Shown here piece by piece: positions 1 to 6,553 of a DNA stretch of 8,583 bases; within the stretch, counting starts at the first letter, position 1, and each line of letters begins with the position of its first letter. Position numbers and translations under genes: made by a program. The DNA lies in NCBI GenBank assembly GCA_037129555.1, contig JBAXUS010000241.1, positions 1 through 8,583 on the forward strand. The letters run 5' to 3'. This DNA is from JANXLS01 sp037129555 (GTDB taxonomy: Bacteria; Planctomycetota; SZUA-567; H5-PLA8). The notes under the pieces were generated by a model. It was given only the letters and a program-made list of their open reading frames with translations, made no database searches and had not been told where the DNA came from.

Positions 1-242
1 TTGCGCCAGCGGGCTGGCATATCGGTGCTGAAAGCTTGAAGCAGTTCGTCGCGTTGAGCCGGGGGAAGCTTGGCCCAGGAATCCATCGAACCGGTGACCA
101 GCGCCGAGTTCGTTGCACCGTGCGGAACCGCTCCGCCCAGCTTTGAATCCTGCATGCCACTGTTAGCTTGTTTCTTCTCCTGGCCGTCCTGCTTCTGCTG
201 CTGCTTTTTGTCTTCCGAACTGGAAGGCTTTCCGCAGCTGTT
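1..242 (-). CDS. In-frame continuation of the HEAT-repeat gene after TGA (partial, runs off the window)
   Basis: Directly after the TGA that ends the HEAT-repeat frame, the same frame stays open for 80 codons to the left edge. It encodes a hydrophilic Gln/Lys/Ser linker (NSCGKPSSSEDKKQQQKQDG and onward), then a segment containing GGAVPHG, then SWAKLPPAQRDELLQAF and MPARWR. The composition looks like genuine protein. From memory, exported planctomycete proteins often end in a polar linker followed by a W-x-x-LP-x-x-x-R-x-x-x-LQ segment and an Arg-Tyr or Arg-Trp-Arg motif, so this is probably the C-terminal part of the upstream protein. It has no signal peptide and no good ribosome binding site of its own. 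The nearest in-frame ATG codons are at 155-153 and 86-84, with only a weak, distant GGAG (180-177) ahead of the first. It could be reached by recoding of the TGA, be the severed tail of a mutated gene, or be a separate small gene starting at 155. The true C-terminus lies outside the window. Confidence 0.55.
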
Positions 243-245
243 TCA
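200..245 (-). promoter_or_regulatory. Candidate UGA recoding site: in-frame TGA followed by a SECIS-like hairpin
   Basis: The TGA at 245-243 is followed in frame by AAC AGC TGC, which would read U-N-S-C, a UxxC redox-type motif, if the TGA encoded selenocysteine. Sixteen bases after the TGA is a perfect 5-bp stem, CTTCC with GGAAG (226-212), closing the loop AGTTC. The loop starts 21 bases after the TGA and has G as its second base. An outer GCTGC/GCAGC pairing (238-234 with 204-200) could extend the structure across an internal loop. As I recall them, bacterial SECIS elements have an apical loop about 16-37 bases from the UGA, with a G in the first two loop bases and a short upper stem, so this fits loosely. 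A 5-bp hairpin is common by chance, and a competing GGAA/UUCC pairing exists. No selenocysteine machinery gene is in the window. Confidence 0.25.
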
Positions 246-1145
246 CCCTTTTTCCAATTTCTCAATCAACTGCTGAAGCTTCTTTTCAATCTCAGCACCG
301 GCGACTTGTACGGCTTGATCGTGACGATCACCGCGCAATTTTTCTTCAACAGCCTTCATGTCGCTGGCCAATTTAGTCAACGTTCCGCCGGCTTGTTCGG
401 CGCTCGGAATGTCGGCGACTTCGGCGCTGTTGCCGATCAATTCGCGGACGGCTCCGGCGATGGCGACTTTGACGTTCTCGTCTTTTTCGCTGTCGAGTGC
501 CTTCTTGAGCGTGTCGAGTGCCGCTGGATCTTTGATCTTCTTCAACGCCATCGCGGCCTGCATGCGCACCATCGGGACGGTGTCGTTGTTGAGGGTGCGG
601 AGCAGCGCTTCGGTCGAGTGCGTGTCTTTGATGTTACCGAGTGCGCGGGCGCTCAATGCGCGGACGGCGTCCACGCTGTCGCCGAGTGCTTTGATCAAGC
701 CGTCTTGCGCGGCGGCGTCGGGCATTTTGGCGAGCGCGGCGGCGGCGGCGCGGCGGACGCTTTCGTCGGTATCGTCACTCACGCTCTTGCTCAGCGCTTC
801 GACGGCGGCGGTTTTGTCGCCGCAGTATTCGAGCGCGCGAGCGGCGAGTTCGCGTTGCAGCGCTTGGCTCGAACTCAGAGCTTTCAGCAACACGGCTTTG
901 TTCGACGCGGCGTCGCTTTTCAGTTCCTTTTCAATTTCATTTTTATCCAACGGCTGGACACCCGGCAAAAGCCCGGCCTTCGAACCGTAGAGACCATCGA
1001 AATGACCTTTGAATTTTTGATACACCTGCAACGGCATTTCATTGCCGTTCGGTGGCGCGTCGGCCTTCACCGGCTCTTCAGCCAGCAGCGTCGCCATCAT
1101 CATGAAACTCAATACTGCGGCGGCAACTCCAAATGCTCGATTCAT
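243..1145 (-). CDS. Exported HEAT-repeat protein
   Basis: The 300-residue product starts with a signal peptide (Arg3, then a hydrophobic run to about residue 21, likely cut after LLA at 22), so it acts outside the cytoplasmic membrane. Residues 83-236 form about five HEAT-type helical pairs, with recurring patterns such as VRRAAAAALAKM, VRALSARALGNI and VRMQAAMALKKI. This is a protein-protein interaction scaffold with no catalytic motif. Residues 250-300 are a helical, charged tail. I chose the ATG at 1145 because AAAGGAGG (1157-1150) lies four bases ahead of it and the signal peptide begins there. An ATG 14 codons upstream would add a polar leader and has no comparable site. The gene lies 78 bp after the DUF4175-like gene on the same strand, so the two are probably cotranscribed and may work together in the envelope. 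It ends at a TGA after which the same frame continues with plausible coding sequence, so the protein may be longer than 300 residues. No specific function can be assigned. Confidence 0.85.
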   Translation of the reverse strand: MNRAFGVAAAVLSFMMMATLLAEEPVKADAPPNGNEMPLQVYQKFKGHFDGLYGSKAGLLPGVQPLDKNEIEKELKSDAASNKAVLLKALSSSQALQRELAARALEYCGDKTAAVEALSKSVSDDTDESVRRAAAAALAKMPDAAAQDGLIKALGDSVDAVRALSARALGNIKDTHSTEALLRTLNNDTVPMVRMQAAMALKKIKDPAALDTLKKALDSEKDENVKVAIAGAVRELIGNSAEVADIPSAEQAGGTLTKLASDMKAVEEKLRGDRHDQAVQVAGAEIEKKLQQLIEKLEKG

Positions 1146-1149
1146 GCAG

Positions 1150-1157
1150 CCTCCTTT
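1150..1157 (-). promoter_or_regulatory. Ribosome binding site of the HEAT-repeat gene
   Basis: AAAGGAGG is a near-perfect Shine-Dalgarno sequence four bases before the ATG at 1145. It decides the start in favour of 1145 over the upstream in-frame ATG at 1187. Confidence 0.8.
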
Positions 1158-1190
1158 AGTGTCCTTATCAGGGACGGTACAGATCATCGA

Positions 1191-1218
1191 ATTCTTGCTT
1201 ATTTTTTAAAAATATCAA
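1191..1218 (-). promoter_or_regulatory. Weak possible internal promoter ahead of the HEAT-repeat gene
   Basis: In the AT-rich gap between the two minus-strand genes, TTGATA (1218-1213) and AAGAAT (1196-1191) are separated by 16 bases, which include the run TTTTTAAAAA. The match to the sigma-70 consensus is only moderate. The gap shows no terminator hairpin, so readthrough from the upstream gene is at least as likely. Confidence 0.2.
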
Positions 1219-1223
1219 CTCGC

Positions 1224-4200
1224 TTAATTTCCGCTATCGTCTTTTTTCGGCGGCGGCGGTCCTTTGCCTTCCAATTCTTGCGCTGTCTTGTCCGTAATGC
1301 GCGAAATCTTTCCTTCAAGTTCGGCGGCACGGCGCAAGCGGTCTTTTTGATCTTTGTTCAATTCAGGATTGTTGTTCTTCGTCACATCCGCGTCAACGCT
1401 CTTGATGCGACGGTCCACGTCGCGTTGCATGATCAAAAGCATCTTCATTTGCGCGAGGCTGGGAACCAACGGCTGCTTGCCACCTCCGCCGCCACCTCCG
1501 CCGCCGCCACCGCCTGGCGGTGGCTTGGAGCGTTCTTTACGCAGCGCTTCGATCAAATCGGCGATCTTCTTGGAGGCGTCGTCCTGGACTTCCTGCGTCC
1601 CGGTGCCCGTGTTGCCCTTGTCCAAACGCGTTGAGGCTTCGCCCATGTCTTCGACGGCGTTCTCCAAAACGAATTGGAAGACCGGCGCTTCTTCGAGCAT
1701 TTTGACGACGACTTTCGTCGCATCCACGAGCTTGAGTTGGTCTTCGAAGACTTTGATTGTCGTCAGTTTCTTCGGGCGACCGTCGGCAAGTTTATCGGTT
1801 TCACCGGTGCGCTTGATCAGGCCGTTTTGTGCGTCGAGCATCTTCTTTAATTCCTGCTCGATCTGGAAGAGCTTCTCCTTGTTCTGCTGCTGCTGGACTT
1901 GCTTCTGGAGATCGTCGAGGTTGTCGAGGACGTCCTTCAAATCCTTCTCGGCTTCTTCCTGCTCTTTCTGCGCTTCGCTTTGATTGCCCTGACCCATTTG
2001 GCCGGACGCTTTCGATTGGCTCTTCGCTGCGTTTTCGGCGGACTTGGCGGCATTGCCGGCCTTTTCGTTGCCGGTTTTTTCTTTCATTTGAGCGAGCTTC
2101 GGCTGCAGCTTTTGGACGTCGTCGCGCAGAGCGTTCTGCAATTCTTGCAGGCGCTTTTGAGCGGCTTCTTTGTGGTCGGCTCCGGCATTGTTCGCCTTCT
2201 TGGCGAGGTCGTCGAGCGCGGCGAGCGCTTTGTCCAATTCGCTCAGCGCCTTCTCTTGATGCTTCTCGGCATCCTCTTTGTTTGCGCCGGGAGGCGCGTC
2301 GGATTTATTATCTTTGCCGCCTTCTTTTCCGCCTTCTTTTCCACCCTCTTTTCCGCCTTCTTTGCCACCTTCTTTACCGCTACCACTCTTGGCTCCGCTC
2401 AAACTACTCTGAGCGTTCGACATCGAGTTCGCAGCTTTCTTTAAGGCGTCTTCGACCTTCGGATCCGTCGGGCTGCTCGGCAATTGGCCTTCGATGTTCT
2501 TGACGTCTTCGGCCAGTTTGCGCGTCTCGTCTTTGACTTCTTTTTGGATGCGTTCGAGGCGCTGGGCCGGGTCTTTGACTTCGTCTACTTTGCGTTCGAG
2601 TTCCTTGATTTTATCGAGCGCGTCCTGCATCGCCGCGACGGCTTTCGCTTCACCGCTGGAAGCGCTGGCCGGGTCGGGCTTCTTCAAGGCATCGGCGGCT
2701 TCGTTCATGTTCTTGGTCGCTTCGCCCATTTTGGCGGACGCAGCGCTGGGGTCGCCAGACGGCTTTTCGAGTCCACCGGACGCGGCGGCGTGAGCCTTCG
2801 CGATGTCGGCTCCGAGTTGAGCGAGTTTGTCTTTCAACGCGGCGGCTTTCTTTTGAGCCTGATCCTGCTTGCCGCCAGACTTGCTGAAGTCGTCCTTCTT
2901 TTCCTTGCCCATGTCGATGGACGCTTGTTTGAGCGCCCCGCGAGCTGCGGCGATTTTGTCGGCGGCGGAGATTTGGAGCTTTGAGCCTTTCGACAAACTG
3001 CCCTGCGATGCGGTAGCTGAACCGCGTCGCAACGTGTCGGTCGCTTCGGCCATGTCGTGGCTGGCACCTTCGAGTTCGGGGATTGCCTTCGCGGCGGCTT
3101 TGCCAGCCGTGGCTGCTTTCGGATCGGCTTTTTCCATGCTGCCGCCCCGGACCATCGCGGCCATGCGCGCGGTGATGTCGTCCAACGCGGTGCGCGTGTC
3201 GGCCTGTTTGTCAGCGTTGTCAACGATTGCTTTTTCGGCCTGCTTGACAACATAGCTGAGCGGCTTGTCGCCGACGGTTTTCGACGTGGCGTCCGTATCG
3301 GCGGCAAGAGCGCGTTCGACGCGTTCGATTTCTTCGAGCTCGGCCAACGCTTTCGCGAGATCGGATTCGGGCTGCGTCATCGCACTTTCCGTTTCCATGC
3401 GAATGCCGAGTTCTTCGGCGATCAGGTTTTCGATCTCCTTCTTTGTTTCAGCGAGCGCGGCTTCCAATTTCGAACCTTCCGCGTTGGCTTGACTGGTCAT
3501 CGCGCTGGTCTGCTCGCGGATACCGGCTTCCATCTTCTTCAAATCATTCACGCGCTTTTTGGCTTCGGCGACGCTCTTGATCAAGTCTTCCTTGCTCTTG
3601 ATCTCCTTTTCCTGGCGCGTGAGTTTCTTTTGTTCGTCGAGGATGCGCTGCGCTTCCTTCTTGGCGGCTTCAATGTCTTTCATGAGTTGCTTGTCGATCT
3701 CGCGGCGGCGGCTCAAGTATTTGATTATTTCCTGCAACGCAACTTCAGCCTGGCGCTGCTTGCCGTTCGCCGTTCCGAACGTGAATTTGGAGATGTCCGT
3801 CTGTGCGGCGGTCATCTTGTCTTCAATGCCGGGAGCGGTGTCGCCGGTCGTCGAAAGGTTCTGATTGTCCGACGTCGCGTCCGTGTTTTGAGCGATCCTG
3901 ATCGAGTCTTCGATGTTCTTTGAAACGAATTTATCGAGTCCCTGCATCTTAGCGAGAGCCTGCGTCATGCGCGTAAAGAGGGCGCGCATGTCGTTGGCGC
4001 AGTCGCGTTCTTTGTGCTCCAAGCCTTTGACTTCGCTGAGTTCTTCTTTAGTGGCTTTGTCCGGCGTTTTCTCGCCGAGGCGATCCTTAAAGGGGACGGT
4101 TTCAAGGGTGACTACTTTCTGTTTGGCGAGCAGTTCGCGTGTGAGGCGGAGCAGTTCTTCGGTCTCGGCCCACTTCTGCATCATCGCGAGCAAGCCGTTG

Positions 4201-6260
4201 AGGTCGGCCAGAATTTCGACCTGCTTGGCTTCGGCTTGTTTGAGTTGAGTGACACGCGCCGGGTCTTCTTTCAGCATCGCGCTGCCGACGATGGTCTTGG
4301 ATGCGTCGGGCATTTTGACGGTATGTTCTTCGCCCAGCTTTTCGGCGACTTGCTGCAAGCGGCTGATTTCGTCGGGCGAGTCAATTCCGTTGGAGCGGTA
4401 GCGGGCGATGAGCGCGTTGAAGCCGCTTTGGAGCGATTGTGTTTTGCGGCGCACTTCTTCTTGAATCGATCCGGCTTCGGAGAGGCGTCCGCGCTGCGTG
4501 GCGTCGAACGGATTGCCGAACGACAGATGTTCGTGCAACGCGACGACCTGCTTCTTGTCCTGCTCTTCCATGCGGATGATCGCGATCAGATCTTCGACGA
4601 GTCGCATGCGCTGGAGGTCGAGCAGTTGGTGAATCTGGTCGATGGAGAGAACTTTCAGGCGGAAGAGTTGCGGCTCGGTCTGCTTGCGTTTTGCCGGACA
4701 CCAATCGTAGGATTCAGCCCAATATTCGATCAAATCGCCGGGCTGAAGTCCGAGGTCGGCGAGCGCCCAATCGTGACTCAAGTCGAGCTTCTGAACCGTG
4801 CGACCGTACTCGGCTTTCAGATCAAACGTGCCTTCGACGGCGGGGACGCTGGTGTCGATGATGGGCTGCGGCGCGTTCTGGCCACCGGCCGGTGCGGGCG
4901 GCGTGATCATGTGGAAACGCTTGAATTTAATGACCGCGTTTTGCAGACCGAAATCGTCCTCGACTCCGAGGCCAAGCGCGACAATCGCGGCGGGTGAGAC
5001 TTCCAAATCCGCAGCGGGACGCTTCCAACTTATGCGCGGAACGGCGTCGGGTTTGACGAAAATCTTGTGGCGAATTTTGCTCTTGCTGTTGTCCAAACCG
5101 TCGGTGTCGAGCAGCGTGATTTCGTAGTCCTTCGATACGTCGAGGTCAATCTGCGTGACGAACATTTTGCCGTCCGGGCCGAATTCGTTGATCACACGCG
5201 GCTCGGCGTTACCAACTTTGAGCGCGGCTTCTTTCAGCGCTTTATTCGTGAGGACCGTGATCATCGCTTTCGTCCCGGCGACAGCTGAGATGGTGGTGTC
5301 GCGCTTGGGTTCAGACGGCGTATCGGAGATGTAGCTCGGGTAGCGGTAGACGATGTCGAGGTTTTCCATGCGCGGACGATCCACGGCGCGGACTTCGTGC
5401 ACATCGCTTTCGCCGTCGCCTGCCAAGACGATGTAGGAGAAGTTGGTGTTGACAGGGTTGTATTCGAATTCGAATTCTTTGACGCGCGAATTCTTGGCGA
5501 GATCGACGACGGTTTTAACGGTTGTGATCGGCTCTTTGGCTCCATAGCCGCTGCCATGATCGAAGCGGATGTACGCTGTATTCGGAAGCGAGCCGGAGAC
5601 TTCGGCGACGATCTTCAGCGCTTCGTTGCGCGGCCAGACGAGTGCTGCGGGACCGGACTTGATGCGGATTTCTGTTTGGACTGGATACTTCAAAGCCGAC
5701 AGCGGATTGACCAGACGGGCCAGGCCGATGCGAGCGTGTGGCACGAAAGCCACGAGGAGCAAGAAAGCAACGATAGCAGCTCCGCCGCCGTAGAGAACGG
5801 ATTTAATTTTATCGAATTTTACGACGCTGTTGAAGTCCAACGACGCGGTGGCTTGATGCGCCTGACGCGCGACTTCTTCGACCATCGGTGTGCTGATGCT
5901 GCCATCGTCGGCCATCATGCGCGTCAATTGCATCGTGGAAATGAGGCTGTCGTTGAGGTTCGGGAATTCTTTTTCGACAGCCAGCGCCATGTCGTCCGTG
6001 TTCAACGGAACGGAAAGCGGGGCGATCAATTTATAGTAGATGATCCAGCCCAGGCCCGCGAGAACGCCGCCGAGCATCAGGAAACGGAACACGGTATTAA
6101 TGGGCTGCGCGCGCCGGAAGATGAAGTAATCGAGGATGACGGCGAGGACAAAACTCGCCGCGAACACAATGGCCAAGCGCCCCAGGCCATTCAACGCAAT
6201 CGCTTTTCTCAGCGTACTGCGCAAGACGTTCAGGCGTTGTTTCAGATTTGACTCGATCAT
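1224..6260 (-). CDS. DUF4175-like giant membrane-anchored coiled-coil protein
   Basis: This 1678-residue protein has three predicted membrane segments near its N-terminus (about residues 27-46, 57-79 and 154-173). Between the second and third lies a conserved-looking segment, LNTDDMALAVEKEFPNLNDS, typical as I remember it of DUF4175-type proteins of planctomycetes. Residues about 190-535 are beta-rich and probably extracytoplasmic, with Ig-like character, ending near YWAESYDW. From about 545 onward nearly everything is charged, helical and coiled-coil (Lys/Glu/Ala/Gln-rich), interrupted by a (GGKE)5 linker at about 1295-1315 and a run of 12 glycines at 1583-1594. The tail is GPPPPKKDDSGN. The start is supported by GAGG (6269-6266) five bases upstream. 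It is first in the minus-strand unit, 78 bp before the HEAT-repeat gene. Relatives often sit near MoxR ATPase, DUF58 and von Willebrand (BatA-like) genes, none of which lies in this window. Its role is unknown; an envelope scaffold is an inference. It shows no enzymatic motif and no frameshift. Confidence 0.88.
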   Translation of the reverse strand: MIESNLKQRLNVLRSTLRKAIALNGLGRLAIVFAASFVLAVILDYFIFRRAQPINTVFRFLMLGGVLAGLGWIIYYKLIAPLSVPLNTDDMALAVEKEFPNLNDSLISTMQLTRMMADDGSISTPMVEEVARQAHQATASLDFNSVVKFDKIKSVLYGGGAAIVAFLLLVAFVPHARIGLARLVNPLSALKYPVQTEIRIKSGPAALVWPRNEALKIVAEVSGSLPNTAYIRFDHGSGYGAKEPITTVKTVVDLAKNSRVKEFEFEYNPVNTNFSYIVLAGDGESDVHEVRAVDRPRMENLDIVYRYPSYISDTPSEPKRDTTISAVAGTKAMITVLTNKALKEAALKVGNAEPRVINEFGPDGKMFVTQIDLDVSKDYEITLLDTDGLDNSKSKIRHKIFVKPDAVPRISWKRPAADLEVSPAAIVALGLGVEDDFGLQNAVIKFKRFHMITPPAPAGGQNAPQPIIDTSVPAVEGTFDLKAEYGRTVQKLDLSHDWALADLGLQPGDLIEYWAESYDWCPAKRKQTEPQLFRLKVLSIDQIHQLLDLQRMRLVEDLIAIIRMEEQDKKQVVALHEHLSFGNPFDATQRGRLSEAGSIQEEVRRKTQSLQSGFNALIARYRSNGIDSPDEISRLQQVAEKLGEEHTVKMPDASKTIVGSAMLKEDPARVTQLKQAEAKQVEILADLNGLLAMMQKWAETEELLRLTRELLAKQKVVTLETVPFKDRLGEKTPDKATKEELSEVKGLEHKERDCANDMRALFTRMTQALAKMQGLDKFVSKNIEDSIRIAQNTDATSDNQNLSTTGDTAPGIEDKMTAAQTDISKFTFGTANGKQRQAEVALQEIIKYLSRRREIDKQLMKDIEAAKKEAQRILDEQKKLTRQEKEIKSKEDLIKSVAEAKKRVNDLKKMEAGIREQTSAMTSQANAEGSKLEAALAETKKEIENLIAEELGIRMETESAMTQPESDLAKALAELEEIERVERALAADTDATSKTVGDKPLSYVVKQAEKAIVDNADKQADTRTALDDITARMAAMVRGGSMEKADPKAATAGKAAAKAIPELEGASHDMAEATDTLRRGSATASQGSLSKGSKLQISAADKIAAARGALKQASIDMGKEKKDDFSKSGGKQDQAQKKAAALKDKLAQLGADIAKAHAAASGGLEKPSGDPSAASAKMGEATKNMNEAADALKKPDPASASSGEAKAVAAMQDALDKIKELERKVDEVKDPAQRLERIQKEVKDETRKLAEDVKNIEGQLPSSPTDPKVEDALKKAANSMSNAQSSLSGAKSGSGKEGGKEGGKEGGKEGGKEGGKDNKSDAPPGANKEDAEKHQEKALSELDKALAALDDLAKKANNAGADHKEAAQKRLQELQNALRDDVQKLQPKLAQMKEKTGNEKAGNAAKSAENAAKSQSKASGQMGQGNQSEAQKEQEEAEKDLKDVLDNLDDLQKQVQQQQNKEKLFQIEQELKKMLDAQNGLIKRTGETDKLADGRPKKLTTIKVFEDQLKLVDATKVVVKMLEEAPVFQFVLENAVEDMGEASTRLDKGNTGTGTQEVQDDASKKIADLIEALRKERSKPPPGGGGGGGGGGGGKQPLVPSLAQMKMLLIMQRDVDRRIKSVDADVTKNNNPELNKDQKDRLRRAAELEGKISRITDKTAQELEGKGPPPPKKDDSGN
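1479..1514 (-). repeat. Poly-glycine codon run inside the DUF4175-like gene
   Basis: Twelve consecutive glycine codons (mixed GGC, GGT and GGA) follow a Lys-Pro-Pro-Pro stretch. They probably form a flexible linker between the coiled-coil region and the C-terminal helical tail. The mixed codons argue that glycine is selected at the protein level and that this is not a recent slippage product. Confidence 0.85.
2317..2376 (-). repeat. Five tandem 12-bp units encoding GGKE repeats
   Basis: Five 12-bp units (plus-strand consensus CCGCCTTCTTTT) lie head to tail, differing at one to three positions, followed by a degenerate partial unit. They encode Gly-Gly-Lys-Glu repeats at about residues 1295-1315 of the DUF4175-like protein. 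Because the unit is a multiple of three, copy-number changes would keep the frame and only alter linker length. Confidence 0.9.
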
Positions 6261-6265
6261 GCCAG

Positions 6266-6269
6266 CCTC
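6266..6269 (-). promoter_or_regulatory. Ribosome binding site of the DUF4175-like gene
   Basis: GAGG lies five bases ahead of the ATG at 6260 and supports that start. Confidence 0.6.
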
Positions 6270-6280
6270 GATATATGGAG

Positions 6281-6290
6281 TGCACGTGCA
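6281..6290. promoter_or_regulatory. 10-bp perfect palindrome, possible operator
   Basis: TGCACGTGCA is self-complementary over all ten bases. It lies between the candidate promoter and the ribosome binding site of the DUF4175-like gene, where a bound repressor could block the start of transcription or elongation. It is short and could be chance. Confidence 0.25.
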
Positions 6291-6322
6291 GATTGACAGC
6301 TCTTCATTAATACAGTCACCAT

Positions 6323-6351
6323 AAAATAAAGTTTCTGAAAATCCAATTCAA
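6323..6351 (-). promoter_or_regulatory. Candidate sigma-70-type promoter for the minus-strand unit
   Basis: TTGAAT (6351-6346) and TATTTT (6328-6323) are separated by exactly 17 bases in the AT-rich part of the divergent intergenic region. Each hexamer matches four of six consensus bases. Transcription would start near 6315, giving a leader of roughly 55 bases that contains the palindrome and the GAGG site. Confidence 0.4.
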
Positions 6352-6412
6352 GACTGGCTATTTTCCAAAAATCGAAACGACGGGAACGGCGAAACGGCAA
6401 CAGCTTTTTAAC

Positions 6413-6442
6413 CGCGAATTGACGCGAATTTTCGCGAAAACG
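6413..6442. repeat. Three tandem 10-bp CGCGAA repeats in the divergent intergenic region
   Basis: CGCGAATTGA, CGCGAATTTT and CGCGAAAACG follow one another with an exact 10-bp period, which places the shared CGCGAA core on one face of the helix. The second unit also forms a 6-bp inverted repeat with the third (CGCGAA TT TTCGCG, 6423-6436). It lies between the two divergent genes. It could be a regulator binding array or a copy of a dispersed intergenic repeat. Confidence 0.5.
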
Positions 6443-6543
6443 GCACGACTCTTTTTTAGAGGTATGTAGGATGGGCGATTAAAGTCGGTTCGGAATATAG
6501 CCCGTCAGTGGGGCTCATCATTCAATAGTTCGTTCATTTCAAT

Positions 6544-6547
6544 GGAG
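6544..6547 (+). promoter_or_regulatory. Ribosome binding site of the caspase-like gene
   Basis: GGAG lies six bases before the ATG at 6554. It overlaps the upstream in-frame ATG at 6542, which has no site of its own, so it decides the start in favour of 6554. Confidence 0.65.
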
Positions 6548-6553
6548 CTATTC

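Noticed and set aside
220..242. Lipoprotein-type Cys (SCGKPSSS) as the start of a separate lipoprotein
   Set aside because: No start codon or hydrophobic signal sequence precedes it; the upstream residues belong to the charged helix of the HEAT-repeat protein.
243..245. Genome-wide reassignment of TGA to a sense codon
   Set aside because: Tryptophan is consistently TGG, the 1678-codon gene has no internal TGA, and the caspase-like gene ends naturally at TGA.
1146..1187. Upstream start (ATG at 1187) for the HEAT-repeat gene
   Set aside because: It would place a polar 14-residue leader before the signal peptide, and it lacks the strong AAAGGAGG site that precedes the ATG at 1145.
1506..1524. 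9-bp inverted repeat with a one-base centre (GCCACCGCCTGGCGGTGGC)
   Set aside because: It is the junction of proline codons (CCA/CCG) and glycine codons (GGC/GGT), which are complementary by nature. The spacer is too short for a hairpin loop and the site is inside a gene.
168..1634. A 488-codon open frame on the plus strand
   Set aside because: It runs antisense across the HEAT-repeat gene, the intergenic gap and the end of the DUF4175-like gene. Its translation is Arg/Phe/His-rich low-quality sequence without any family motif, as expected from a strand shadow.
3057..4997. Long plus-strand open frames at 3057-3923 and 4014-4997
   Set aside because: Both lie wholly inside the minus-strand DUF4175-like gene and mirror its Lys/Glu-rich codons as Phe/Leu; neither has plausible protein features.
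5464..5481. Repeated GAATTC-type sequence
   Set aside because: It encodes an alternating Glu-Phe strand (KEFEFEY) in the DUF4175-like protein and is explained by coding.
5397..6251. A 284-codon plus-strand open frame
   Set aside because: It is antisense to the membrane and beta-rich part of the DUF4175-like protein, with no recognisable domain or ribosome binding site.
6500..6514. Short hairpin GCCC/GGGC ahead of the caspase-like gene
   Set aside because: It has only four base pairs and no following T-run, so it is not a credible terminator or riboswitch.
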